64,000 nucleotides of DNA from Thinopyrum elongatum (Eukaryota > Streptophyta > Magnoliopsida > Poales > Poaceae). The translations under genes were made by a program, and so were the position numbers. Shown in pieces: positions 56,201 through 64,000 of this stretch (its first letter is position 1; each line of letters opens with the position of its first letter). The notes under the pieces are model-generated. The model had not been told where the DNA came from. It did no database searches and saw only the letters and a list, made by a program, of their open reading frames with translations. The stretch lies in contig CM022297.1 in assembly GCA_011799875.1 (NCBI GenBank), positions 71,002,663-71,066,662 on the forward strand. Direction: 5' to 3'.

Positions 56201-56547
56201 TTGGGCGGCCGGCTTATGCTAAATTCATGGCGAGGCCCTGTTATGTTTATCTGCAGCTCAAGATGCCGGGTCATAAGGGGACCATCACGGTACATGGGAG
56301 TCGTAAGATCGCTTTGGAATGTGAAGAAGGTGATGCGGCTTATGCGGAGTTGGTTTGTGCAACAGAGGAGTTGAAGTTTTACAAAGACAATGTTGATCCG
56401 GCAGATATGACTTCCTTGAAGAAGCCAACTACAGAGCATGATCCGGCTTTGAAGTTTAAGTCGGCTGATGAGACTAAGCTGGTTGATTTCGTTCCTGGCG
56501 ATTCATCCCAGCAGTTCAGCATCAGCGCTACCCTGGATCCGAAATAG
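53299..56547 (+). CDS. gag-pro: E8 Gag-protease polyprotein (1082 aa)
   Basis: Start chosen at MTKSRRGKLNID (53299), first ATG after the PBS in a frame open from within the LTR. Residues about 190-260 are heptad-rich coiled coil (EVAKVKDQIAQAKVDLAAEN). The retrotransposon Gag domain lies at about 477-634 (SPESWVENYEMAMEMLDVDD, ARTWLKNLPANS, WAELRARFIQNF). A zinc-knuckle-like C-H-H-C set (CPKHGSRDKPATHLWKDC) is at about 716-734, followed by a Gly/Gln/Asn-rich tail. Aspartic protease has active-site MDGGSS near residue 890, with ALFGRPAY as the second block. The frame ends in UAG at 56545-56547 and pol continues in the same frame. At 1082 aa it is long for Gypsy Gag-PR; the extra length is mainly N-terminal. 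Confidence 0.9.
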   Translation: MTKSRRGKLNIDDAGWGPEVGSIEYGYRVPFSGIHVFIGKIGESGPEPDICTDIVETAQRARSARVKPVMKHAFVGVIHGVESEDGSEYDGETIVYSGDESSTGETESLYQLQDGRFGGCSDDDSIPDSLDPPSRVAIFMAGTQSVPQSSTAVAMIFGSVAATAAGAGGPALSPAQALSDLFDTLAALLAAEVRPADQERHNAEVAKVKDQIAQAKVDLAAENTRMAAERAELDAQAYRLTLDQNASNDVMRRRYRSHLPPVYEARNLFNTPGAGTSNQPVVNRVEAPGTGTPVQPHAMDLPLQNNPSQHVPTPQGHYSNPLDNIVTAASRLAALPVNGESLVAVETRRARELLQTALTQQQAYSYSRERIHSTPRPSRSYSRHVDEPGVPSGARNCNPLRGHNPAGSGVDAQDVVDRARTRREAELAAQNAARQLTPVRPTTPVEPGVTSSSLGVPCLVPALRNVWLPKDFKGPRKVPNYTANLSPESWVENYEMAMEMLDVDDAACAKYFTMMLEGTARTWLKNLPANSIGSWAELRARFIQNFKDTCKQPMSIVDLAACVQEEGESTTHWVRRVSEILHSSDRINADTAVLTLEGNYRFTPLKLKLGRLKRHCNDMGTLMAALVKYADSDSTKDPESDDDKTGKGKKGGSTKGQQHNSAGPGNSGKRKADNSSDFVANTNAQGNGQHRKGKLPSCGGEPSPNPERLNYLLNQPCPKHGSRDKPATHLWKDCYIMREFKDSNFFWNDNGPAGGSGPGSHGPGYGRGSSGSGFHGNQSGHGNQGNQGNQGGYNHQGNQQQQQSGYQSNPKQLNSGQYHVFTTSLCKRDQKLHKRAVNSIEPAVPRYLRWSEQPIVWSREDHPPRVDNPGHLALVVAPQVGGYMFTKVLMDGGSSINILYYETFRCLGLTDKNLKPSSTVFHGVVPGKLAYPVGKIALEVAFGDEHDSRSETLTFEVVKIKSPYHALFGRPAYAKFMARPCYVYLQLKMPGHKGTITVHGSRKIALECEEGDAAYAELVCATEELKFYKDNVDPADMTSLKKPTTEHDPALKFKSADETKLVDFVPGDSSQQFSISATLDPK
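56545..56547 (+). other. E8 in-frame UAG between protease and RT (possible readthrough site)
   Basis: Context AAATAGGAAAGCGCGCTCAT. Upstream SATLDPK and downstream ESALIEF are colinear with E2 (SATLSDK / ESGLIAF) around its own UAG. Gag-PR and Pol share one frame with no other stop over about 6.4 kb, so readthrough would give Gag-PR-RT-RH-IN. Readthrough itself is inference. Confidence 0.65.
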
Positions 56548-59500
56548 GAAAGCGCGCTCATCGAGTTCACCTGTGAGAACCAGGACATCTTTGCGTGGAA
56601 GCCTTCTGACATGCCAGGTGTACCGAGGGAACTCGCTGAGCACACTCTTAATGTTGATCCCAAGTTTAAACCGGTCAAACAGTTTCTCCGCCGGTTCAAT
56701 GAAGAAAGACGCAAGGCTATTGGTGAGGAAGTGGCCAGGATCTTGGCAGCTGGCTTTATTGTGGAGGTATTTCATCCTGAGTGGTTGGCTAATCCGGTGC
56801 TAGTACTTAAGAAAAACGGCACTTGGCGTATGTGTGTGGACTACACAGATTTGAACAAGGCTTGTCCAGCGGATCCTTTTGCCCTCCCTCGTATTGATCA
56901 AATCATTGATGCTACGGCGGGTTGCGAGTGTTTGAGTTTTTTGGATGCGTATTCTGGCTACCATCAGATCAAAATGGCAGTTAAGGACCAGAAGAAGACA
57001 GCTTTCATAACTCCCTTTGGAGCCTTCTGCTATATGTCTATGCCCTTTGAGCTAAAGAGTGCCCAGGCGACTTATCAGCGCTGTGTGCAGAACTGTCTTC
57101 ATGATCAGATCGGCCGCAATGTTCATGCTTATGTGGATGATATTGTGGTGAAATCCAGAGAGAAGAAGACATTGATAGATGACTTGAAGGAGACCTTTGA
57201 TAACCTCCGGGTTTATAAGATGATGCTTAATCCGGCCAAATGTGTCTTTGGTGTACCGGCAGGCAAGCTTTTGGGCTTTCTGGTGTCTAACAGGGGCATT
57301 GAAGCTAATCCGGAGAAAATCAAGGCCATAACTTCTTTGGCTAAACCGAAGTGCATCAATGATGTTCAACGCTTGGCAGGCCGGATTGCAGCCTTGAGCT
57401 GGTTTATCAGTCGCCTCGGGGAGAAGGCTATCCCTTTATATCAGATGCTGAAGAAGACGGACAATTTCGTCTGGAGCGACGCCGCCAATGAAGCGTTTGA
57501 GGATTTAAAGCGGCAGCTAGCTGAGCCACCTATCCTTGCTGCTCCTGTTGATAAAGAGCCTTTGCTGTTATATGTGGCTGCCAATGCCCGGGCAGTTAGC
57601 GTGGCTATTGTGGTGGAGCGCAAGGAGACCGGAAAGGAGTATCCGGTTCAACGGCCGGTTTATTACATCAGTGAGGTACTTATTGAGTCTAAGCAAAGGT
57701 ACCCACATTGGCAGAAGCTGGTATATGGAGTTTTTATGGCAAGCCGGAAGCTTAAGCAATATTTCCAGGGTCATCCCATCACTGTGGTCAGCTCTGCTCC
57801 TTTGGGGGAAATAATCCGGAACAGGGAAGCGACTGGCCGGATTGCCAAGTGGGCCATTGAGCTTGGACCTCACGGGTTAAATTACGTGCCTCGGACGGCA
57901 ATCAAATCACAAGCATTGGTGGATTTCATCAATGATTGGACAGAGTTACAGGCGCCAGAAGAGAAGCCGGATCATACTTATTGGACTATTCATTTTGATG
58001 GGTCCAGGCAATTGGAGGGCTCGGGGGCTGGAGTCGTATTAACCTCCCCACGAGGTGATAAGTTTTGTTATGTTCTCCGTTTAATGTTCCCTTGCACTAA
58101 CAATGCAGCTGAATATGAGGCCTTACTCCACGGTCTTCGGATGGCTAAGGAGATGAATTTGAGCCGGGTTAAGTGCTTCGGTGACTCGGACCTGGTGGCT
58201 CAACAAGTGTCTGGTACTTGGGATTCTAGGGATCCGCTCATGGCTGCATATCGTCGAGAGGTGGATATTGTTGCAGGTCACTTCAAAGGCTATCAGGTTG
58301 ATCATGTGGACCGGCGGAAGAATGAAGCGGCGGACGCTTTAAGCCGTTTGGGTTCCCAGCGTAAGCCGGTTCCACCCAACGTCTTTTTGGATGTGCTGCA
58401 TAATCCGTCGGTTAAACTTCCCACAGAGGAGGATCTGGCTGTTCCTGATCCAGAGGCTCAATTGGTGGCAGCACTTCATGTTATTCCAGATTGGACCGTC
58501 CCGTATCTGGCGTACATGAACCGGGGCGAGTTACCAGAGGATGAGACTTTGGCCAGACAGATAATCCGGCGATCCAAGTCAATGACTATTGTCAATGGCG
58601 AATTACATCACTGCAGTGTAACAGGGGCGTTTCAACGTTGTGTATCTCCGGAAGAGGGCCGTGAGATCCACGAAGGGGATTGTGGTCACCATGCCGGTTC
58701 AAAGTCCCTGGTAGCTAAAGCTTTTCGGCATGGTTTTTATTGGCTGACGGCTCATGCTGATGCGGAAGACTTGGTGAAAAAATGCGATGGTTGTCAGAAG
58801 TTTTCACGCCGAGCTCATGTCCCGGCCCAGAAATTGAGGATGATTCCAATTACTTGGCCGTTTGCAACTTGGGGGCTAGATATGGTTGGGCCCTTTAAGA
58901 GATCCAAGGACAAGAAGACCCACCTTTTGGTGGCGGTTGATAAGTTCACTAAGTGGGTGGAGGCAGAGCCAGTCAGTAAGTGTGATGCAGCTACGGCGGT
59001 TCAATTCATCAAGAAGGTGATTTTCCGGTTTGGCTTTCCACACAGCATTATAACTGATAATGGTACTAATCTATCCAAAGGGGCTATGAAAGAGTTCTGT
59101 CAGCGTGAGCACATCCGGCTTGACGTATCTTCAGTGGCTCACCCCCAATCTAATGGTCAAGCAGAGAGAGCCAATCAGGAGATCTTGAGAGGCATCAAGC
59201 CCCGGCTTATGGTTCCTTTGCAAAGGACGCCGGGTTGTTGGGTGGAGGAGTTACCTTCTGTGTTATGGAGCATCAATACCACGCCCAACAGGTCTATGGG
59301 TTACACACCTTTCTTCATGGTCTACGGAGCAGAGGCGGTTCTCCCGAGTGACATCTGTCATGACTCGCCTCGTGTGGCGGCTTATGTTGAAGCTGATAAT
59401 GAGAAGGCACGGCAGGAAGCACTTGACCTGTTAGATGAGGAGCGTGACATTGCAGCAGCCCGTTCGGCGATTTATCAGCAAGATCTGCGTCGTTATCACA

Positions 59501-59739
59501 GCCGCCGGGTTAGAACCAGAACTTTTCAAGAAGGTGATCTGGTGCTCCGACTCATCCAGGATCAGTCGGATATGCACAAGTTATCCCCGCCTTGGGAAGG
59601 ACCCTTTGTGGTCAGCAAGAACCTGCACAACGGGTCATACTATCTAATCGATGTTCGAGAGCACAAAGACTCACATAAATCGGAGGAGGAGACCCACCGG
59701 CCGTGGAATATCGCTCATCTACGGCCTTACTATACCTGA
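56548..59739 (+). CDS. pol: E8 Pol: RT-RNase H-integrase (1063 aa, open after the UAG)
   Basis: Reverse transcribes and integrates the element. The segment directly after the UAG (ESALIEFTCENQDIFAWKPS) is already RT-type N-terminal sequence; the first ATG (56611, MPGVPRE) may be unused. RT: LNKACP, SFLDAYSGYHQIKM, catalytic YVDD near residue 193. RNase H in two parts, the second starting TIHFDGSRQLEG near 481 (an extra RNase H-like domain is typical of the Tat lineage). Integrase: HHAGSK and CDGCQKF zinc residues (about 713-750), D in GLDMVG (776), D in ITDNGT (836), E in QAERAN (871). No chromodomain; ends RPWNIAHLRPYYT. Four residues present in E6 are missing after EEGREI, next to the zinc region, which could matter for function. 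No stops or frameshifts. Confidence 0.92.
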   Translation, partial: ESALIEFTCENQDIFAWKPSDMPGVPRELAEHTLNVDPKFKPVKQFLRRFNEERRKAIGEEVARILAAGFIVEVFHPEWLANPVLVLKKNGTWRMCVDYTDLNKACPADPFALPRIDQIIDATAGCECLSFLDAYSGYHQIKMAVKDQKKTAFITPFGAFCYMSMPFELKSAQATYQRCVQNCLHDQIGRNVHAYVDDIVVKSREKKTLIDDLKETFDNLRVYKMMLNPAKCVFGVPAGKLLGFLVSNRGIEANPEKIKAITSLAKPKCINDVQRLAGRIAALSWFISRLGEKAIPLYQMLKKTDNFVWSDAANEAFEDLKRQLAEPPILAAPVDKEPLLLYVAANARAVSVAIVVERKETGKEYPVQRPVYYISEVLIESKQRYPHWQKLVYGVFMASRKLKQYFQGHPITVVSSAPLGEIIRNREATGRIAKWAIELGPHGLNYVPRTAIKSQALVDFINDWTELQAPEEKPDHTYWTIHFDGSRQLEGSGAGVVLTSPRGDKFCYVLRLMFPCTNNAAEYEALLHGLRMAKEMNLSRVKCFGDSDLVAQQVSGTWDSRDPLMAAYRREVDIVAGHFKGYQVDHVDRRKNEAADALSRLGSQRKPVPPNVFLDVLHNPSVKLPTEEDLAVPDPEAQLVAALHVIPDWTVPYLAYMNRGELPEDETLARQIIRRSKSMTIVNGELHHCSVTGAFQRCVSPEEGREIHEGDCGHHAGSKSLVAKAFRHGFYWLTAHADAEDLVKKCDGCQKFSRRAHVPAQKLRMIPITWPFATWGLDMVGPFKRSKDKKTHLLVAVDKFTKWVEAEPVSKCDAATAVQFIKKVIFRFGFPHSIITDNGTNLSKGAMKEFCQREHIRLDVSSVAHPQSNGQAERANQEILRGIKPRLMVPLQRTPGCWVEELPSVLWSINTTPNRSMGYTPFFMVYGAEAVLPSDICHDSPRVAAYVEADNEKARQEALDLLDEERDIAAARSAIYQQDLRRYHSRRVRTRTFQEGDLVLRLIQDQSDMHKLSPPWEGPFVVSKNLHNGSYYLIDVREHKDSHKSEEETHRPWNIAHLRPYYT

Positions 59740-61163
59740 GCCCTAGGCTCTGCCATGTACATAGTTATGACAATGTATATATTATGATCAATATAATAAA
59801 TCGGAGCCTCAGCTAAAGCGGGGTATCTATTGTTTTTTACATCAGGTGTGGTTACATGGAGATTTCTGCTTATAAAGCGGCGTCCGGTTTATCCCTTGAT
59901 TCGGCTTATCAAGCCATATATATAAATCACTTGGGGGCTTGGTCGTATTCGAACCTTAGCTACACCTCTTGATAGGCGCAAGGCCACCAGAAAAATCACT
60001 TGGGGGCTTGGTCATACTCGAACCATAGCTACACCTCTTGATTGGCTCAGAGCCAAAAAGAAAAATTACTTAGGGGCCAAAGAGAGTGTTCCAGAAGAAC
60101 AACTCAAACATAGGCACCCACTGAGCACAGCTCAAAATATTGCTTGGGGATTCTTTGCTATCGCAATGAACAAAGAATCTACACTTGTAATAGGCTATCA
60201 AGCCACGGCTTGGAAGCCTGGTGTATACACCTAAAACCCCGGGTTAACCTGCCTTTTTTAAGTAAGTCACTCCGTCCAGGTAAACCTGTTATGACCCGTC
60301 GAACTTCGACAAGTCAATCTCATAAGACCCTGAACTTGTCAAAGTTAAAACGACGATTGGTTAAAGATTGAGGTCCATCTTAAAAGGCTTTGTAAAATGG
60401 TTTAACTCAGCGGCCTGGCAGCCCATGAAAAGCCTAGGATTTGGGGCCTGGCAGCCCATGAAAAGCCTAGGATTTGGGGCCTGGCAGCCCGTGAAAAAAG
60501 CCTCGACTACAAGTTTTCATATGCTTTTATTTGCTAAGTTTTTTCTCCTTTGATGAGATTTATGATGATTTTGGTAAACCGGCTTTAATCAACCTGGCTC
60601 GGCTTTCAACTACAAGTTGTCAGTACATGATTAGTCATATTCCGGTGCTTATTAACCCGGTCTGGTTTTGACTATAAGTCACCAGTATTATATATGAGTA
60701 ATCTGGTGTTTTTCACAACCCGGTATGGGTTTGTCATAAACCGGCACAATATGGAAGGAGTTATCAATACTCAGGTTTGGGGTATCGCCCTTACTACAAA
60801 AGTTGGTCAACCTACGATGTGATTCAATGTCACATGTATCATTTATTTCATATTTGATTATTTTTAACAGCCTTGTTTATAAACCCAGGCTATATGCTTG
60901 GGCATCATGACACGTCCGGTGGTAAACCGCCAGGACAAGTTCAACTTTTTGTATGCAGGAACAGCCTGAATAAATCGCTCTGGATTATGAGCATCATATA
61001 TCTTAAGCATGGTGAATTAACAGTATCAAGCAAAGAAAATATGCATGATGGCATAGCAGACCAAGTGTTTAAACTAGCTTATTACAAGGCGTTTCAGTAC
61101 CCAAAAGAATAATTGTTTTTTGGCAAGTATTGCAGCACGCGGAAGGTTAAATCGGCCTCCGGA
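59740..61163. other. E8 spacer between pol and antisense gene
   Basis: Non-coding and repeat-rich. 59928-60075 has two and a half copies of a 70-bp unit starting CACTTGGGGGCTTGGTC. 60412-60503 has a 33-bp tandem repeat. 60590-60740 has copies of a unit like GTCTGGTTTTGACTATAAGTCACCAGTA, related to the E6 spacer repeats. Confidence 0.7.
60412..60503 (+). repeat. 33-bp tandem repeat, about 2.8 copies
   Basis: Unit GGCCTGGCAGCCCATGAAAA then GCCTAGGATTTGG, starting 60412, 60445 and 60478. The first two copies are identical; the third diverges after 16 bases. In one frame it reads AWQPMKSLGFG repeatedly, probably by chance. Confidence 0.9.
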
Positions 61164-64000
61164 TCATGACTCGTCGCCGGGGTGCCCTGACGGTTGTGGA
61201 TCGCCTTGCGCCGGTTCATCCTCTTCCTCTCTACCCAGCGACTGGAAGTCAATGGTGGCCCAATCGATCCCAGTTAAGGCTCGGAACATAGCTTCATCGC
61301 TTATAAGTGTGGACGGTTCAACGTCAGGGGCATAGGTGTGCTTACGGATTGGCGGGATAAGATTTTGAGCCTCAGGGGTTGGTGCAGCAACCCGTTTGTT
61401 GTTGACATCATAACTCGCCTGGTAATATGAAAGATCAGTTTCTTCAGCCAGTTGGCAAGCCAGTGGACGTACTTCCCGGTTTATTGCTCGGAGGTCCTCA
61501 TGGCAAAATTCTGATCCGTCTTCTTTTAAGCTTGGATGGCCTTTAGCCACATCCACTGGATCAAGATCAGGCACCCATGCTTTTGCCCGGGTTAGTGCGG
61601 TCAAAGCACCAGCCCTGGCAGCAGATCTCTTTAGCTCTTCTACCTGGACAGGCAGCATTGACAACCTTTCTAAGGTCTCCTTGATTAAAGTTGGGGGCGG
61701 CTTGTTGCGAGAAGCAGTGCAGATGATCCGTTGCGCGCCGGTATATAACTGCTCTATCAGAGTATAGGCAGCCTTCAGCTTCTTCTGTACGTCAGAGCCC
61801 AGATGACTAATGCAAGTTCCTGCGCCATTACAAACATCAGTAAACCGGCTATGTATGGGCTGATATGTTGAAAATTTAAAGCCAGGATATTTACCAAACA
61901 CAGCAGCAGTCATGGCATGTATTTGCCGCTTTACACCAGTTAGTTCATCCACCACCGGTTTGAGAGCTGCTTCTGCGTCCTCGGCTCTTTTTTGCAATGC
62001 GGATTTTTCTTTGTCCCAATCCGCCCGCTCCTTGTTGAAACTCTCCTTCAGCTTTTCCATAGCGGCTAAGGCACTGGTAAGCTCATCTTTGGTTTTGGAG
62101 GTTTCTGCCTGCTGGGACTTGATGTTTTCTTGCAAATCAACGGTTTGAGTTTCCTTTTTGCTCAGCTCAGCCTATAAGAGACAAACATATCATGAATTGG
62201 CAGTGCATATTTGAAGTACCAAGCACATAACAAGTCATGCACCTGATACTTGGGGGCTAATGCATATTTGCTCGTAATCAGAAATTTCTGCAAGTCACAA
62301 GTGCAATACAAGTATTACTCTTGGCACTTGGGGGCTAATGTATGCTGGTTCAAAGTGACATTATGAGTATTCTTCTAAAAGTCCCGGTTCATCTTCATCA
62401 GTTAAACCGGCCCTTGGGGACTATACCGGCGAAAGTTGTAATATTGCAATTCTAAGGTACCGTTTCATCTTAGAAAGATAACCCAGCCCTTGGAGGCTAA
62501 GCATGCAAAGTTGAGATATTACAAAGTCCCAGTTTAGATGACTATCATAAACCGGCACTTGGGGGCTACTGGAGTTAATATTTGGAATTGAACACAAGAG
62601 AGAAGCAGTTATGCAGTTACCTCATATCGCTCCTTCATTAGATTCACTAAACCGGCTTCAAAGTCGCGGCTTGTGTACAGGCGGTTTAAAAAACCAGAAT
62701 GGATGTCTTGGGCGTTGAGGTGAGCATAGGTTGACAAATCTGTGTTCCATTTGCCTTTGCCCATAGCAGAAACCTCATCCTTGGCACTATGCTTCGATAA
62801 AGCAACAGGATTGCCAAGAGCGGTGTGGCCGACGCCAGTAATCATAATATCATCTTCTTTATCATCAGCAGCCTTCACGGGAGTTGACGGTTTATCAGCA
62901 GCCTTAGCTGGGCTGGCCGACTTATCATCCGCGCGAGCCGGGCTAGTCGGTTTATCAGTGTGGCCTGTGGTGTCAACTTCTATTTGTTCAACTATGAAGT
63001 TATAATCTTGAGGCGGGGGATCATCATGTGTAACATCAGTATTTGTTCTTTCCAGATCTGGAGTCTTCTCTGGTTCAATATCCACATTGTCATCAGACGG
63101 TCTATTTAACCGGGCCTTCTTACTAGGTCTAGGCTTGGCACTGAGAAGAACAAGAATAAAGATCAGTACAGTATGCAAAAATAACACATTAAGGATAAGA
63201 TTAAAGCATAACCTACCCAGGGACCGTCTTGAGGGTTGGAAGTTGTGTGGCCGTTGATTCGCCAGAGGACGAATTAGGTGTTCCCTGATAATTTGAATCA
63301 GACGGATTAAGGGGCTGTCGAAAACAACCCGCCTTGGGGCAAGAGATATCAGGAGTATAAGAGACCTCTGTTCGACGTTTCCGGACTGGAGTGTTTGGTA
63401 AACCAGCAGAGGTAACTACCTGGCCACTGTGCCGGGTTGTGGGGCGGGCTTCGTGTTGCTGTTTCTTCAAAAGAAAGTTTGGGTCCAAGTGAGCTAAGGG
63501 GTGAGAAAATTTTATTTTTCGGTTTGCTTGACGGCGTTTCTGTGTTGGCAGAGGGTCTAAACCGGAAGAAAGAATAGTTACCTCTGCATCGTCAGCCTGG
63601 CTGCCTTCGGCGTCGTCCTGATAACAGTCGTTGTCAATAAGGTGTATGAAGAAAGAACCGAGAGAGTCAAGTTCTACCTCTGAGTCCGGATTAGCCAGAT
63701 CCGCGTCAGCATTTGGTTCAGAAGATTCAGTGATCCTCTTCTTGGCAGGTTTCTTGGTGACCTTGGTCTTCGGGCGAAGTGGTTTGGCAGGTTTATCCTG
63801 TGGTTTTTTCTTCCAGAATGGGTCATCGCCCTGTGAAAGATGGACAAAATTTTGAGACTATTTGAAAAGGGGTAAGCTAAAACAAGAAAGTTGTGATTCT
63901 TACAGTGGGCGGCCTGTTGGAGACGCAGAAAGGGCTTAACCCGGTCTGGCTACAGACAGCTTCCGGTTCATTCAGTATTTTCTTGACAGCCTCAGTAATT
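61164..64000 (-). CDS. E8 antisense gene, four exons, 5' end outside window
   Basis: Exon 1 (partial) 64000-63904 reads ITEAVKKILNEPEAV and ends PFCVSNRPPT at donor GTAAGA. Exon 2 is 63830-63217 (GDDPFWKKKPQDKP, acidic ELDSLG, FSHPLAHLDPNFLLKKQQHE; donor GTAGGT). Exon 3 is 63140-62621 (AKPRPSKKAR, three TSPARADDK-like repeats, SGFLNRLYTSRDFEAGLVNL; donor GTAACT). Exon 4 is 62171-61164, a coiled coil (KLKESFNKERADWDKEKSAL), then an alpha-rich domain ending HPGDES at 61164. Splice phases agree and every exon aligns with E6. In E6 the exon 1 domain resembles PF04195 (putative gypsy-type transposon). Role unknown; antisense genes between integrase and 3' LTR are known in the Tat lineage. It could regulate sense expression or encode a nuclear protein (basic KKARxxR-type stretches). 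Confidence 0.75.
62225..62575. repeat. CTTGGGGGCTA-type repeats in intron 3 of the E8 antisense gene
   Basis: Motifs at about 62249 (CTTGGGGGCTAATG), 62328 (same), 62412 (CTTGGGGACTA), 62489 and 62560 (CTTGGGGGCTA), several preceded by CCGGC. The same intron of E6 has the tidier array at 42760-43080. Confidence 0.65.

Larger units (their letters stand above)
52691..64000 (+). mobile_element. E8: near-intact Tat/Retand-type Gypsy retrotransposon, right end outside window
   Basis: 5' LTR (52691-53210), PBS, open gag-protease (53299-56547), in-frame UAG, open pol (to 59739), repeat-rich spacer, and an antisense four-exon gene (from 61164 leftward-reading to beyond 64000). The 3' LTR is not reached; by comparison with E6 it should start roughly 2 kb further right. 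It is inserted in the E9 RT fragment; the left flanking CAGAT (52686-52690) would be the target duplication. The intact frames mark it as the youngest Tat-type copy here. Confidence 0.9.

Noticed and set aside
56611..56613. ATG as an independent Pol start in E8
   Set aside because: Possible, but RT-type sequence conserved with E2 lies between the UAG and this ATG, which favours continuous translation; left as an alternative.
1..64000. Host protein-coding genes, tRNA or rRNA genes
   Set aside because: Every long protein-like frame maps to a transposable element; the tRNA-like strings seen are primer binding sites next to LTRs.

Overview
The window reads as intergenic DNA from a large grass genome, most likely Triticeae (wheat, barley, rye or Aegilops). 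It has nested LTR retrotransposons with tRNA-iMet- and tRNA-Asp-type primer binding sites, LTRs opening TGATACGTCTCCAACGTATC (recalled as Sabrina/WHAM-type; name not checked), a chromovirus, Tat/Retand-type Gypsy elements with antisense genes, a CACTA-like DNA transposon and MITEs. I find no host gene, tRNA, rRNA or CRISPR array. Element names E1-E9 are mine.

Layout. E1 (1-7867, +) is a chromovirus with ~4 kb LTRs and a broken pol; it sits inside E2. E2 (7868-14470, +) is a Tat/Retand-type Gypsy element with broken pol and a 3' LTR. E2 seems to lie in a CACTA-like transposon (14471-15358 and 23717-32648), which also received the complete non-autonomous Athila-type element E3 (15359-23716, TSD GCAGG). 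The CACTA part carries a broken acidic-protein gene, a six-unit tandem array, GC-rich exon-like sequence and a broken gene with a B3-like domain; its right end abuts E4. E4 (32652-37960, antisense, Athila-type) is inserted in E5 (37961-38608, 47013-47768, +), a relative of the same family in the opposite orientation. E5 is also interrupted by E6 (38609-47012, +), a 5'-truncated Tat/Retand element with decayed pol and a decayed antisense gene. At 47769 E5 meets antisense sequence: a 3' LTR (E9), part of a second element (E7, with an LTR of another family), then an E9 reverse-transcriptase fragment to 52690. E8 (52691 to beyond 64000, +) is a young relative of E6 with open gag-protease and pol frames and a well-preserved spliced antisense gene.

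How it works. E8 is the only element that looks coding-competent on the sense strand: LTR promoter, primer binding site, gag-protease, one in-frame UAG, then RT-RNase H-integrase, followed by an antisense gene reading back from the 3' LTR side. E3 supplies only gag-protease and would need pol in trans. The rest are decaying copies.

Strongest leads: (1) the same in-frame UAG in near-identical 20-nt context between protease and RT of two diverged elements (E2, E8); (2) a four-exon antisense gene shared by E6 and E8, with a matching antisense TATA motif in E2 and E6; (3) a hairpin just after the ORF stop in E3, E4 and E5; (4) a conserved non-gag/pol ORF in E4/E5; (5) a B3-like domain carried by a CACTA-like transposon. 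All coordinates and alignments were made by eye.
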